A stretch of DNA of 64,000 nt from Kofleriaceae bacterium. Its GTDB lineage: Bacteria; Myxococcota_A; Polyangia; Haliangiales; Haliangiaceae. The position numbers were made by a program, and so were the translations under genes. Under the pieces are notes generated by a model. That model saw only the letters and a list, made by a program, of their open reading frames with translations. It made no database searches and was not told the DNA's origin. Of the stretch, positions 1 through 9,971 are shown piece by piece. Position 1 is the stretch's first letter. Each line of letters starts with the position of its first letter. Where the stretch lies: positions 1 through 64,000 of the forward strand of contig JANTGM010000013.1 of assembly GCA_024762925.1 (NCBI GenBank), written 5' to 3'.

Positions 1-37
1 CCGTCGCCAGGACATTTCTATTCCTCTGAGCCGCACA

Positions 38-3000
38 CTAGTTAAAGAGCACGCCGAGATTGAGATGGAAGCGCCCTCGCGGGTTGTCGCCAATCTTCAC
101 GTTCAGCGGTATCGCATATTCGATGGAGAATGAACCGACGGGAGAGACCCAGCGCACCAAGGCCACCCCCGCACCAAAGCTGAGCGCGCTCACATCCAAG
201 CCAACGAGGGAGTTTGTAACCATTCCCGTGTCTAAGAAGAGTGCTGAGGCGATGGGGAAGCCGGCCAAAGGATCTTTCCACACTTCGAGCTGCAAATCGA
301 TGTTGTGGATCAAGCGAATATTTCCGCTGGCCGGTACCACGCGAAATTGATCGATGGGGCCAACCGGGGCCAAGGGATTGTCGATTAGCTCGACTGCGAG
401 GTGGTCTTCTTCATAGCCGCGAACGGTCGTGTCTCCTCCGGCGAAGTAGCGCTCAACCTGTGGCAAGAGAGAGTCGCCGCCCAAAGGCACCCCGTGATCG
501 TAGCGAAGGCCAGTGCTCAGCGTGAGTTTGTCGCCCAATGTGGCAAAGGCTTGTCCCGCAAAGCCGACCTTGAAAAAACGATTCGATCCGAGTTTGTAGT
601 CTTCTGCAAAGAGCGCATCGAGTTCGACCCGATAGCCTTTTGCAGGGGTTAGCGGGTTGCGATTGCCCTGGCGATCACGGCGCTTGTCGATGATGAGTCG
701 AGGACCAACGGTACTGCTAATCGTTGTGACCTTGGTTTCCTGAATGTCGTTGTTGCCGGAGGGACGCACCAGCGGCACATCGTTGTTGCGTCTTCGAAAG
801 TCGTATCGCAATGAAACAATCCAACCGCGGAAGAAGCCACGTCGCGCCTCCTTACTGACCGCAAGACTCAGGCCGTAGGTTGTGAGTTTGCCGAAGCGCG
901 GGGTTTCATCTTCGCGATAGGTCCCTGTTGCATCCAGCGTCACCTCACCCCCGAGGTAGCGCTTCATCGCCCAGTGTGGCAAGCGGAAGGTGAGATTGCC
1001 CTGGCGGAGCTGTTGGCCAATGTGTGCTCGAATTCCGGCCTGCGCTCCAATGCCAAAAGTGTTTGGACTATTGCTGGCCGCTTCCACGAAGAAGAGACTG
1101 TCACTTGCGTAGCCAGTCGCCGCCGAGTAGCTAAGGCGGTAGTCGTGACGCTCTTCGACGCGAACAAGGACGTTCACAACCTCTTGCCGCGGGTTGTCCC
1201 TGCCGATGTACGTAATCTGCGTGGTTGCGAAGAGCCCACTTTGCCGAAGGTTCGCCTGCGCATTCTCGGCAGCTTTGAGCGTGAGTCTTTGCCCCTCTTT
1301 CAGTTTCATCTCATTGAGGATCACCCAATCGTGAGTCTTGAAATTTCCTCGAATGGCAATCTGGCCGATGTGGGCAGGGCTGTTTTCTCGAATTCGGTGC
1401 GAGACTTGAATCTGTGTTCCGTTGGTCTCAAACGAGGTCTTCACGGTCGCCCGCGGAAAGCCTTGTTGGTAGTAGTAGCGACGAAGCCGCTCGCCATCGG
1501 CACGAGCTACGTCCTCTAAGAAGCTGCCACCCGCGCGCAGCTTTGTGAGTTTTCGAAGGGTCTCTTCGGGAACCTGATGCTGACCATCGAAGCTAAGATT
1601 GATGGCATCGACGACACTGCGTGGGCCCTCGACGATGTGAAACGTTACCGTTAGGCCCCTTGCCGGCAGCCTAGCTGCGATGGCCGCTGCCAGTCCGGTG
1701 ACGCTGTTCTCCGTAGCGCCGCCGCGGCTCACCTCCAATCGCACGCGTGCTTCGCGAAATCCTGCCTCGCGGTATTGGGCAAGAATGCGCTCGGCATCTT
1801 GTTCGAGTTGTTGGTTGGTTGCATAGCCACCAGAGTCGCCAACGATGATGCGCTTGTAGATGCGCGTTCGCAGTTTCGATCGAAGAGCCTTTGCGGAGAT
1901 GGCAGTGTTGCCAACAATGTTGACCGAGCGGACCCGCAGCTTTGGCCCCTCGTCGATAAGAAAGAGAATGCGCTCGAAGTTGACCTCGGGAAAGAGCTCG
2001 CGCTCCCATGTTACCTGTGCCTCAAAGTACCCGAGGTCTTGGTAGTACGCGCGAATGGCATCAGCCGAGGTCTGCACTTCCACATCGTCGTAGCTCGCGA
2101 CGTCTGAGAGTGTGAGCTTCTTGATCAGATTCTCCCGCGGAAACGCCTCGCTGTTGCCATCGAATTCCACATTGATGAGTCGGCGTTCACGAACCTCAAT
2201 CCGCAGATTGACTGTCTTGTCACTGCGCCGAAAGCTGTGTCGCGGATCGAAGTCGTGACGGATGCGAACGCCGGGGTAGCCGCGCTTCTGATACAGATCA
2301 ACCAACCGCTGTACATCTTTTAGAAAGGTCTGGCGAGAGAAACGCGTTGTGAAAAAGCAGGCTTTGGGGGCCAGGCAGAGCCGCTTGTGCCGAAAGAGCT
2401 TCTCGATTTCGCTCGAGTCCAGAGCCAAGTTGCCATCCACTTGAAGGACACCAATGAAGTATGGGTCCCCCGGATCTACGGTAACCGTCACATGCGACTC
2501 AAACGGGCCATCGGCACGCTCACCAATGTTCACCACGGCATCGTAGAAGCCATCGTTGATGAGATAGAGGCGCAAGCGCTCGGCCTCCGTACGCAATTGC
2601 TCTTCGCGGTCTGCTTTGTCTGCAGCGAGTGGGGCACCGGGGCGCAAAGTCATCCGGCGGCCGATTTCGTCTGCGAAGATGGGCTGCTGCACGCGCTTGT
2701 AGATGTCGAAGAATCTGGTTCCCAGGTCAACTTCAACGTGTCGAACCAGGGTGATAGGAGTTAGGGTCAGCGTTGCTCGAATGCTGCCATCTGCGAGACT
2801 CTCGTTGGTGATGCGGCAGTGATAGCCAAGTTGAATCAACGACTCAATGACGCCGTTTTGGTCCTCTTCCGACCAGTTTTGGCTCTCCTGCATTGTCGGG
2901 CGCAGAAAGCCGCGCACCACCTCTTCATCGTCGACAAGCTCACCTTCGAGAAGCCATGTGCTGAGCGGAGCTGGGCGGAATCCTTGTGGAGCTGGCGCCA

Positions 3001-3175
3001 AGGTCTCTGCTGGGGCGTCGACGGCGGGCTCTTCTGGTGGCGGCGCATTGACTGGGGAAGGTTGCGCCTGGGCGGTGTTCATCATCATGACCACAAACAA
3101 CGGCACCAACGCAGCCAGCCCGCAGAAGCGGGGCGGCAGGAGCGATTGGGCAAAGGCGGGAAGGGCGACGGTCAT
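38..3175 (-). CDS. tamA: Omp85-family outer-membrane assembly factor (TamA-like, about seven POTRA domains)
   Basis: A 1045-residue Omp85 protein that should sit in the outer membrane and, with TamB, assist insertion of outer-membrane proteins or lipid traffic. Residues 1-37 form a signal peptide ending Ala-Gln-Ala. A Pro-rich linker follows, then about seven POTRA-like repeats (roughly 75-142, 143-235, 238-330, 331-408, 412-516, 517-597 and 601-674), and a C-terminal 16-strand-type barrel from about 675 that ends in Gly-Val-Leu-Phe-Asn. E. coli TamA has three POTRAs and 577 residues, so this protein is much larger. Its start overlaps the stop of the upstream tamB by 4 bp, which pairs the two genes. 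BamA is the alternative, but the tamB partner and lack of bam neighbours favour TamA. Confidence 0.88.
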   Translation of the reverse strand: MTVALPAFAQSLLPPRFCGLAALVPLFVVMMMNTAQAQPSPVNAPPPEEPAVDAPAETLAPAPQGFRPAPLSTWLLEGELVDDEEVVRGFLRPTMQESQNWSEEDQNGVIESLIQLGYHCRITNESLADGSIRATLTLTPITLVRHVEVDLGTRFFDIYKRVQQPIFADEIGRRMTLRPGAPLAADKADREEQLRTEAERLRLYLINDGFYDAVVNIGERADGPFESHVTVTVDPGDPYFIGVLQVDGNLALDSSEIEKLFRHKRLCLAPKACFFTTRFSRQTFLKDVQRLVDLYQKRGYPGVRIRHDFDPRHSFRRSDKTVNLRIEVRERRLINVEFDGNSEAFPRENLIKKLTLSDVASYDDVEVQTSADAIRAYYQDLGYFEAQVTWERELFPEVNFERILFLIDEGPKLRVRSVNIVGNTAISAKALRSKLRTRIYKRIIVGDSGGYATNQQLEQDAERILAQYREAGFREARVRLEVSRGGATENSVTGLAAAIAARLPARGLTVTFHIVEGPRSVVDAINLSFDGQHQVPEETLRKLTKLRAGGSFLEDVARADGERLRRYYYQQGFPRATVKTSFETNGTQIQVSHRIRENSPAHIGQIAIRGNFKTHDWVILNEMKLKEGQRLTLKAAENAQANLRQSGLFATTQITYIGRDNPRQEVVNVLVRVEERHDYRLSYSAATGYASDSLFFVEAASNSPNTFGIGAQAGIRAHIGQQLRQGNLTFRLPHWAMKRYLGGEVTLDATGTYREDETPRFGKLTTYGLSLAVSKEARRGFFRGWIVSLRYDFRRRNNDVPLVRPSGNNDIQETKVTTISSTVGPRLIIDKRRDRQGNRNPLTPAKGYRVELDALFAEDYKLGSNRFFKVGFAGQAFATLGDKLTLSTGLRYDHGVPLGGDSLLPQVERYFAGGDTTVRGYEEDHLAVELIDNPLAPVGPIDQFRVVPASGNIRLIHNIDLQLEVWKDPLAGFPIASALFLDTGMVTNSLVGLDVSALSFGAGVALVRWVSPVGSFSIEYAIPLNVKIGDNPRGRFHLNLGVLFN

Positions 3176-6100
3176 GGAATCCAGTAGTCGCGAAGCGTAG
3201 CTCGGATTCGCCCCTGAGTAATGTCGTCGTCAGCCTCTTCGTTGAAGTAGGTTTGCAGAATATCGCCACCAAAACTGATCTGATCGTCGAAGCGGTAGTC
3301 AGTGCGCAAGTCCCAGTTCCAGCCGTTGAGCGAGCGCTCGATTTGCCCGACGAATTTCCATGAGCGAGTGAAGATCTTCTCGCCGTAGAAGCCAATGCTA
3401 GCGGTGCCGACCTGCAGACGGGCAACATCGAGCTTGGTTGCCTGCCGAAGCCTGTCCCCGATGATCGAAGAGAAGTAGTCGCCAGCGATGTCTTTGGTGA
3501 CTTGGTCCAAGTAATCGAGGCTGTTGTCTGAGCCGCCTGTGGATTGGCTTGTGAACTCGCCTGGGCGTCCGCTCACAGCTTCGTCTCCAAGCAGGGAGCG
3601 CCGAACATCTTCTGGTGTGCGACCAACGAGAAGCAGCTGCATTGTCTGTTGCTTTGTGAGCCCGGCGCTTGTTCCCAAATCAAACTCCAGCTTGGAGATG
3701 GGGCCGCGAAGTCCAAGCTGCACAAGATGGTTTTGGCCATCGCTGCTCGTAAACTCGCCCTCGCTCTGAATGTCGATGTAGGGCGATTGGTAGGGAAACT
3801 CGAGGGCGGGAGAGAAGCTCACTGAGCCTGTGGTGTGTGTGAAGCGCACCCGAATCGCCTGGAACTTGAAGCTGCCCTGCGCCACGTTGATGACACCATC
3901 GATTCTCGGAGCCAGGGGTGTGCCCTCAATGCCCAGCTCGCCATTGAGCTCGATGTTCGCCACGTTGTTGTCCACGTAGAAGGCCCGACTCACCAATGCC
4001 AGCTTTAAGCTCGCATTGCCCAAGAGCGGCACGCTTTCAAAGATGGAAGTGTCGCTTCCGGTGGCGCGGGTGGGTTGCAGTGCGTCGAGTACCGGGTTGA
4101 AGCGCTGAATGTAACGCCCATCGGCAACCTCGATGCGGCCAGCAATCTCCAGGCCATCGGCGTCGCCCACCACTTCGAAACCGTTCAGATGCACCGCAAG
4201 CTCGAGCGTTTGTGGAATGCGAAACAGCAGGTCTCTTGTCGACACGCTTATGTCCACGTCTATCGGGGCCCATTCTTCAAGGCTGATGTTGCCCTTTAAC
4301 TCGGTGATTTGCCCTTCGCCATCAACCGTTCCCTCAATGTCTTCAAACTCAATGAGCTGGTCGGTAAACCGCAAGACGCCAGAATTGAGCGCAATCTCGC
4401 GATGCACAGCTCGGGGAGTGAGAGATAGGGTGTTTCGATCGTTGAACTCAATGGTCCCATCAATATCAGGAGTAGAGCCGGTGCCAAGGAGTGCAACCGA
4501 GATGTTGGCGGAGCCAGAGGCCGCTGAGAATACTTCTGGTGCGGCGGCAAGGAGCATTGTGCCAGCAAGCTGCCCCTCGATGCGCATCGCCCAAAAGTCT
4601 GGCGCGAAGTTGTCGAGCGCAAGACCACCAGAGACGTGCAGCTCGGAGACCTCGTCTGAGAATTGGTCTGAGACCTTGATTCGTAGCCCGGTGAGCGAGA
4701 GCTGGCTATTGCTGAAGTCGATCTTGCCAGTGGGGATGGTGATGATGGCGTCTTGACCCGCAAGCTTGAGGAAAATGTCGCGCAGGTCCAGCACGCCAAC
4801 GACTTTGGGGTCTTCAAACGTGCCCGCGAGCTTGATGCTGGCAGCCACCTGTCCATCCATCGCGTCGAATTGCTGACCAACAAAGGGCTCGAGTTGCTGC
4901 ACCGCGACAACTCCTTGCATCGCAAAGTTCAGCTCGCTTGCCGTCGCGTCACCGCTGAGTGTGAAATCGCCCGTGGGGCCCGAGATGATTGCCTCTTCGG
5001 TAAAGCGCAAGACATCGCCGTCAAAGTTGAGCGCGAGTGGCGTCTTGTTGCTCAGACGCACAGGAGATGGACGTCCGTCTTCATCTTCGCGTGCCACTAC
5101 GATGGCCGCTTCGCTGAGACTTGCCTGCATGGTGGGCTTGGTTTCCCCAAGCAAGTCTCCCTGAATGTCGATTTGCCCAGTAAACCAGCCCCGAACGCCG
5201 TGCTCTTCACTGAGCGTGGGCAGGAATCTATCAACTTCGAACCTGCGGACGTGGAGCGAAATCTCACTTTGATAGGGAGCCCGCGTGGTTAGAAGCCAGT
5301 CGAGGGTTACGCGTCCTTGCAGCACGTCGCCCGTAATGCGCACTTGCGATTCACCTACAGGCTCGATGGCGAGTTCCGTTGTGCCAAGGAAAGCCTTCTG
5401 AACCCACGATCGCAAGAGGGTCACTTGGCCGGTGATTGTTGGGGCGCTTGTGCTGCCACTCAGTTGAACTTCGGTGCTCAAAGCGCCACCTGCTGTGGTG
5501 CCGAGGCCGCTCCAACGAGCCAGCATGCTGTCGAGGGGTAAATCGCGCAGGCTAAAGATTCCTGAGAGATGTTCTGAACGATCGACGAGCGCTTCTAGGT
5601 GAAGGATGCCTCCCGCTTTGCGGGCGAGACTGCCCTCAATTCGCTTGTCGCCATTGCGTCGACTCTCGAAGACAATGGAGGTGTCGCTGTAGGGCTCTCC
5701 GGCCAAACTCCACTTGGATAGCTGGGCTTTGACCCGCAGTTCTGGGCGACGCACAGAGCCCGCGCCTGTGAGTTGTAGGTTGAGTCTGCCATCCAAGAAC
5801 GCACCCACGATGGGCAACTTCGAGAGGTCGAGTCGAATGGCGTTTGCTGTGACATCGCGAAGCACAGGGAAGCGCCCAGCCAAGTTGACGCTGCCACTCG
5901 CTTCGACTTGGCCACCCATGGTTGCGCTCTCGGCGTTGCGGATGACAAGTTGGCTGCCGGCGTATTTTAGGCCCATGCGCAGCTTGTCGATGAATGGAAG
6001 GCCTTTGGCAACCAGTGCAGGGGCAGTGACGGCAGGATCGTCCATCTGTCCGCGAACGGTCACCCGCCCATTCACCCCACTGAGCGGCAGCTTGACCTTG

Positions 6101-7737
6101 AAGAGCCGCAGGTACTTCTGGGCGCGCGAGAGAGCCAGGTCAAACACCAGATCAATGTCGTTCTCCGAAGGATCGAGTGAGCCGTGTACTTTGTTGAGTG
6201 CAAGCCCTGGCAGATTGACTGTGACCCCTGGCGACTCTGCGGTGATTCGTGTGCCCTCGCGATACGCTAGGCCGGATACCTTGGCCTCTCCCAAGGTTAG
6301 CTCCAGTTCTTCGAGGCGCTGAAGGACCTCATTTCCCGATGCGACCAGCCGTCCAGAGAGTTTGCTGCCGCCAGCGACGGCTAAGAAGTCTTCTGGCATG
6401 TATGGGGCGAGTTCGATCGCCTCGGGAATCTCGATGTCGAGATCAAAGTGCAGAGGTTTGACGCTAAACAGAGCCTTGAGTTCCATGCGGCCTTCACCGC
6501 CTTTGACATGGGCGACGACGTCGGTCATGGAACCTGTGTCGGTTGCGGTATCCCAGCTTGGAACCGCGCTGTCGATCTGCAGCTCGAGTCTCTCTCGGTC
6601 TTCGCCCATAGGAATGTAGACCTCGAGGTTCTTGACCTCGGCACGGCCTTTGGGGGCGAGCATCGGGCCAGACATCCGCAAGCTGAGGCTCAGGTCATTG
6701 CCACCTGCCAGACCATCAGAAGCATCGCTAGCAATCTTCCCGGCCTGGCGCACATCCATTGCCAGCTTGAGCTCACCGCCAAAGACATCGATCCATGAAT
6801 CGAGCATGGCGCCCTCAAGATCGAGCTCCATGCCGTCTTCGCCTTTCGCGCTGATCTTGTACAGAACATCGCGCGGCACAAGTTCTGCTGGCCATCGACT
6901 CGGTAGCTGACTGAGCTGATGGACTTCGATGTCGTGCAAGGCAATCGGCAACTCGTAGGCTGTCTCGCCAGCCTCATTTGTCGTCTTGTACCTTATGGTT
7001 GCGGACTTCGCTGTCGTCGCGATTCCCTCAACAGGAGCAAGGCTGTAGTAGAGCTTCGGCCCAAGTGGATCGGCGCCTCCGTGATACAGGTAACCGCTGC
7101 CAGTGATTCCATTGACCTCAATATGCGTATCTCCCTGGTCGAGAGTGAGGTCGACGCCTTCCGTAACTAAGAAGTTTTTTACATCGACAGTCGCTCGCGC
7201 AGCGGCGCTATAGCCTGTGCTAAAGCCTGGCGATCGCTTTGGGTAGAAAGCGGAGAGCAGGCTAATTACGTGCGTGTCGTATTCGTGAGCAGGGTAGGGC
7301 TCTCTGACTTGCACAAGAGTGACTGTGCCACCCTTGTCAAGAACCACATTGCGGAGCCGATAGTTGCCCGCGATCGCCGAGTGCACATTAATTTCCAGGG
7401 TGCCGCCCTTTGTATCGATGACTTTCGTCTCGTATTCGTCATACACTCGTAAGTCGTGTACATCCACCTTGATCCATCCGTCGCCAACGAGCGCGGTGAG
7501 CCCACCAAGGGGCCAATCGATCGATCCAACCTCAACGCGGCCACGAATGTTGCCCTCGAGTTTTCCCTCGACAAACTCGGCAAGTGCTGCACCATTGAAC
7601 TTCACACGCGCCACAACAACGGCAGCTGTGAGCAAGAGGGCACCAACCAGGCACACATAAACCCACTTGCGGCGGGGCTTCCTCGCAGCGTTGGCCTTTG
7701 GGCCTTCTTTGCCTTGGGATGTCACAGTCTTATTCAC
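3172..7737 (-). CDS. tamB: TamB-like translocation and assembly module protein (DUF490)
   Basis: A 1521-residue protein of the TamB/AsmA-like bridge family. A basic N-terminus is followed by one membrane anchor at about 25-43. The rest is long, repetitive beta-strand sequence typical of the periplasm-spanning groove, and the last 340 residues or so match the conserved TamB domain. It should be anchored in the inner membrane and reach TamA in the outer membrane, supporting barrel assembly or phospholipid transport. It is the first gene of a two-gene unit and overlaps tamA by 4 bp. It is somewhat longer than E. coli TamB (1259 residues). The 106 bp upstream separate it from a divergent PDZ-protein gene and presumably hold both promoters. 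Confidence 0.92.
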   Translation of the reverse strand: MNKTVTSQGKEGPKANAARKPRRKWVYVCLVGALLLTAAVVVARVKFNGAALAEFVEGKLEGNIRGRVEVGSIDWPLGGLTALVGDGWIKVDVHDLRVYDEYETKVIDTKGGTLEINVHSAIAGNYRLRNVVLDKGGTVTLVQVREPYPAHEYDTHVISLLSAFYPKRSPGFSTGYSAAARATVDVKNFLVTEGVDLTLDQGDTHIEVNGITGSGYLYHGGADPLGPKLYYSLAPVEGIATTAKSATIRYKTTNEAGETAYELPIALHDIEVHQLSQLPSRWPAELVPRDVLYKISAKGEDGMELDLEGAMLDSWIDVFGGELKLAMDVRQAGKIASDASDGLAGGNDLSLSLRMSGPMLAPKGRAEVKNLEVYIPMGEDRERLELQIDSAVPSWDTATDTGSMTDVVAHVKGGEGRMELKALFSVKPLHFDLDIEIPEAIELAPYMPEDFLAVAGGSKLSGRLVASGNEVLQRLEELELTLGEAKVSGLAYREGTRITAESPGVTVNLPGLALNKVHGSLDPSENDIDLVFDLALSRAQKYLRLFKVKLPLSGVNGRVTVRGQMDDPAVTAPALVAKGLPFIDKLRMGLKYAGSQLVIRNAESATMGGQVEASGSVNLAGRFPVLRDVTANAIRLDLSKLPIVGAFLDGRLNLQLTGAGSVRRPELRVKAQLSKWSLAGEPYSDTSIVFESRRNGDKRIEGSLARKAGGILHLEALVDRSEHLSGIFSLRDLPLDSMLARWSGLGTTAGGALSTEVQLSGSTSAPTITGQVTLLRSWVQKAFLGTTELAIEPVGESQVRITGDVLQGRVTLDWLLTTRAPYQSEISLHVRRFEVDRFLPTLSEEHGVRGWFTGQIDIQGDLLGETKPTMQASLSEAAIVVAREDEDGRPSPVRLSNKTPLALNFDGDVLRFTEEAIISGPTGDFTLSGDATASELNFAMQGVVAVQQLEPFVGQQFDAMDGQVAASIKLAGTFEDPKVVGVLDLRDIFLKLAGQDAIITIPTGKIDFSNSQLSLTGLRIKVSDQFSDEVSELHVSGGLALDNFAPDFWAMRIEGQLAGTMLLAAAPEVFSAASGSANISVALLGTGSTPDIDGTIEFNDRNTLSLTPRAVHREIALNSGVLRFTDQLIEFEDIEGTVDGEGQITELKGNISLEEWAPIDVDISVSTRDLLFRIPQTLELAVHLNGFEVVGDADGLEIAGRIEVADGRYIQRFNPVLDALQPTRATGSDTSIFESVPLLGNASLKLALVSRAFYVDNNVANIELNGELGIEGTPLAPRIDGVINVAQGSFKFQAIRVRFTHTTGSVSFSPALEFPYQSPYIDIQSEGEFTSSDGQNHLVQLGLRGPISKLEFDLGTSAGLTKQQTMQLLLVGRTPEDVRRSLLGDEAVSGRPGEFTSQSTGGSDNSLDYLDQVTKDIAGDYFSSIIGDRLRQATKLDVARLQVGTASIGFYGEKIFTRSWKFVGQIERSLNGWNWDLRTDYRFDDQISFGGDILQTYFNEEADDDITQGRIRATLRDYWIP

Positions 7738-7843
7738 TTCAAACTATCACGAGAGCGGCCCAGCGAAACGCTTTGAACCTTTGCTTTACCTTTGGGAATA
7801 CGAGCGAGCACACACCTGTTGAGACACATAGAAGGAGCGGAAC

Positions 7844-8404
7844 ATGCATTTTGACGACGAAACACCTAGCCAAAAATCAGACTCTCAAAGCGGTCGGGAG
7901 ATTGTGCCCTTGCGGCGCGAGGTGCCGATGATGGAGCGACAGCGCAATGCGCTCTTGGCGGGGGTGTTGAGTCTCGCTGGAGTGGCACTTGGTTTCGGAC
8001 TAGGGCAGTTCGCATCGGCGAATTCCAACTCGGCTCCGACTGTGATCGTGCACACCAGTCCATATGGCGGGGCGACCTCACACTGTGCACCAGACAATGA
8101 GATGGTGACATGGCTTGGTGTGGCTGTGGAGAGCTCTGAAGGTTCGGAAGGAGCACTCATAACTGCGGTCTTCCCTGGATCGCCAGCAGCAGCTGCAGGT
8201 CTTGAAGCGGGAATGCAGATTGTGAGTCTTGGTGATGCACCTGTGCCGGGGGCTAGAGAGCTTATCCGTGAGGTGCGCAGCCACCATGCAGGTGAGCGCC
8301 TAACGATTCGAGTCAACGGCGTTAGCGGACGGGAGGCCCGCACCGTGGTGCTAGGACAGCTCTCGCCCACAGAGCTAGCGTACATGATGCCACCTCGCCG
8401 CTAG
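7844..8404 (+). CDS. Membrane-anchored PDZ-domain protein
   Basis: A 186-residue protein with a hydrophilic N-terminal tail, one transmembrane segment at about 35-57 and a single PDZ domain at about 88-175 facing the periplasm (signature GSPAAAAGLEAGMQI and the following strand). No protease domain is present, so it is a stand-alone PDZ adaptor rather than a DegP/HtrA enzyme. A good ribosome-binding site (GAAGGAG) lies 8 bp before the ATG. It is transcribed divergently from tamBA. A role in envelope quality control is inference from context only. Confidence 0.8.
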   Translation: MHFDDETPSQKSDSQSGREIVPLRREVPMMERQRNALLAGVLSLAGVALGFGLGQFASANSNSAPTVIVHTSPYGGATSHCAPDNEMVTWLGVAVESSEGSEGALITAVFPGSPAAAAGLEAGMQIVSLGDAPVPGARELIREVRSHHAGERLTIRVNGVSGREARTVVLGQLSPTELAYMMPPRR

Positions 8405-8453
8405 GTGCATTGCTGTAGCTGGCGGTTGCCATTGGCAGGTCTATGGCTAGCTA

Positions 8454-8837
8454 CTACTGCTCACACTCAAGGCCAGAGTTCGACTGGCCGTCACGGATGG
8501 TGACACAGGTCGAGCCCAGCTGGGCGTCAGTCTCAAAGGTAATGACAATCTCGTCGCCCTCGATTGCGGGGAAGGGTGGAGTGTCCAGCACACTGCCATT
8601 ACTCTCCGCTGTCGTGATGATTCCCTCACCAGCATCGCGATTGAAGACGTAGACCACAGCATCTGCAAACGACGGATCTGGGCCATAACGGAAGGTAGCG
8701 AATCCCTCCTCAGCGTCGAGCGTGAAGAAGACCTTCTCTGGTGATGGAGGTGGAATGGGGACCGAGGGGGTGACACAGGCCAAGTACCCAATCGCCAGGG
8801 CGACTAGGAGCGAGAGTCTATGTAGCCAGCTTGTCAT
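8454..8837 (-). CDS. Small putative lipoprotein of unknown function
   Basis: A 127-residue protein with a hydrophobic N-terminal segment ending Tyr-Leu-Ala-Cys (Cys21), a relaxed lipobox, followed by a Pro-rich stretch. The mature part of about 105 residues is acidic and beta-rich, with two further Cys residues near the C-terminus that could form a disulfide. I do not recognise the family. It lies downstream of the two beta-barrel genes on the same strand, but 193 bp away and behind a likely terminator, so it is probably expressed separately. Confidence 0.65.
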   Translation of the reverse strand: MTSWLHRLSLLVALAIGYLACVTPSVPIPPPSPEKVFFTLDAEEGFATFRYGPDPSFADAVVYVFNRDAGEGIITTAESNGSVLDTPPFPAIEGDEIVITFETDAQLGSTCVTIRDGQSNSGLECEQ

Positions 8838-8979
8838 CTCAAGGTCTTCCTATTGCAGTCCACATGCCGGCCGTGTTGACCAACTTCTAAGTACTTAGCA
8901 TGGCAGTTTGCCAACTGAGTTGCCAGTTCGAATCGCGCGATGCCAACCAGGATGGCAGTTCTTTGTGTTCTTGCCCCGA

Positions 8980-9016
8980 AACGAAGAAAGGCCCAGCAGA
9001 TGCCGAGCCTCTCGTT
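8980..9016 (-). terminator. Probable terminator after the beta-barrel gene pair
   Basis: An imperfect stem pairs AACGA (8980-8984) and GAAAGGC (8986-8992) with the segment 9005-9016. On the minus strand it runs into a T-rich tract, and it starts shortly after the stop of the gene ending at 9031. The stem has a bulge and a G-T pair, so strength is uncertain. Confidence 0.5.
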
Positions 9017-9030
9017 GCTGCGCACAGAGG

Positions 9031-9963
9031 TTAGGGAGTGCGCTTGACCTCTGAAGGCAAGAGAAACGAGACACCAATCCCCATAAACAGGTGATTGAGG
9101 AATCGGTTGTCATCTTCGGTCACTGCCAGGTCGGCATCAAAGTCAAGGCCTGATGGATTGTCCGTGAAGAGGTAGTCGCGAACAGTTAGGTCGAGCGCAA
9201 TCCAATCGTTCAAGAACACGTGGATGCCGCCACCAAGGTAGAGTCCAGGCTTGAAGCCATCGTTGAGAACTGGGTCATCATTGGGGTTGTCATCAGGGAG
9301 GATGACCATTCCGTTGCTGTCCATGCCACCACTTGGCGTTGCGTCATTGCAAATCTGCGAGCTGCAATCACTTTTGAGTTGGGCAAATGAGATTCCGCCC
9401 TGGAAGTAGAAGTCAAAGTTCACAAAGAACTTTCCAAACGCAGCAAGCTTGCCATACCAAGGCGTCACTCCAACGTAGACCGCACCATGAAGGGGCATGC
9501 TGTTGAGGTGTGACTCAAACTCGCGCTTTGTGGGAGTTGGGTCCGCATCGGTGTTCATGGGGCTCGGATCATTCTCAGGCAGGTTGCTGAGGAGTTTGTC
9601 CGTGAGCCCCGTGTTGATGCTGGTTCCAAAGATGCCGACAGCACCGATGGAAAGCAGATCTGACATGTGATATTCGAGCTTCAGTCCGGCACCAAGGGTG
9701 TGACGGAAGTCGGAGTTGATCGTCGACTCGGAGGCCAAGCCAACTTCAAAGCGCTTCTTGACAAGAAGAAGTCGGTGGCGAACGGCTGGAACACCATCGA
9801 GGGCGCCCTTGCGCTCTGCATGTGCATCGGCCGGTGCCACTGCAGCGACGCCGGCGGCGAGGAGGGCACCAAGCCCAAATGTGCAGAGACGTCTTGCAGC
9901 ACTGCTGCCAGAGATAGCGGAGGTTTCGTTCTTCATAGCGTGACTCGTTGTTACGTTGCTCAT
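9031..9963 (-). CDS. Outer-membrane beta-barrel domain protein (myxobacterial type), second of a pair
   Basis: A 310-residue exported protein. The signal sequence ends Ala-His-Ala at residue 49, or is shorter if Met10 (9936) is the true start. The mature protein has alternating amphipathic strands and motifs shared with its upstream neighbour: an early KRFEVG strand, a [13 protein letters not shown] segment, and near the C-terminus a glycine-rich strand followed by [17 protein letters not shown]. This layout matches the myxobacterial outer-membrane beta-barrel domain family, whose function is not known. It follows the paralogous gene at 9972-10937 after only 8 bp, so the two are co-transcribed. 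A Cys pair at about 200-205 sits in a predicted loop. Confidence 0.8.
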   Translation of the reverse strand: MSNVTTSHAMKNETSAISGSSAARRLCTFGLGALLAAGVAAVAPADAHAERKGALDGVPAVRHRLLLVKKRFEVGLASESTINSDFRHTLGAGLKLEYHMSDLLSIGAVGIFGTSINTGLTDKLLSNLPENDPSPMNTDADPTPTKREFESHLNSMPLHGAVYVGVTPWYGKLAAFGKFFVNFDFYFQGGISFAQLKSDCSSQICNDATPSGGMDSNGMVILPDDNPNDDPVLNDGFKPGLYLGGGIHVFLNDWIALDLTVRDYLFTDNPSGLDFDADLAVTEDDNRFLNHLFMGIGVSFLLPSEVKRTP

Positions 9964-9971
9964 GAGGCGCC

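Noticed and set aside
8905-8955. A tRNA-like stretch containing GTTCGAATC
   Set aside because: The flanking bases do not form a T-arm or acceptor stem on either strand, and no cloverleaf can be drawn. The repeated TTGCCA/TGGCA words explain the resemblance.
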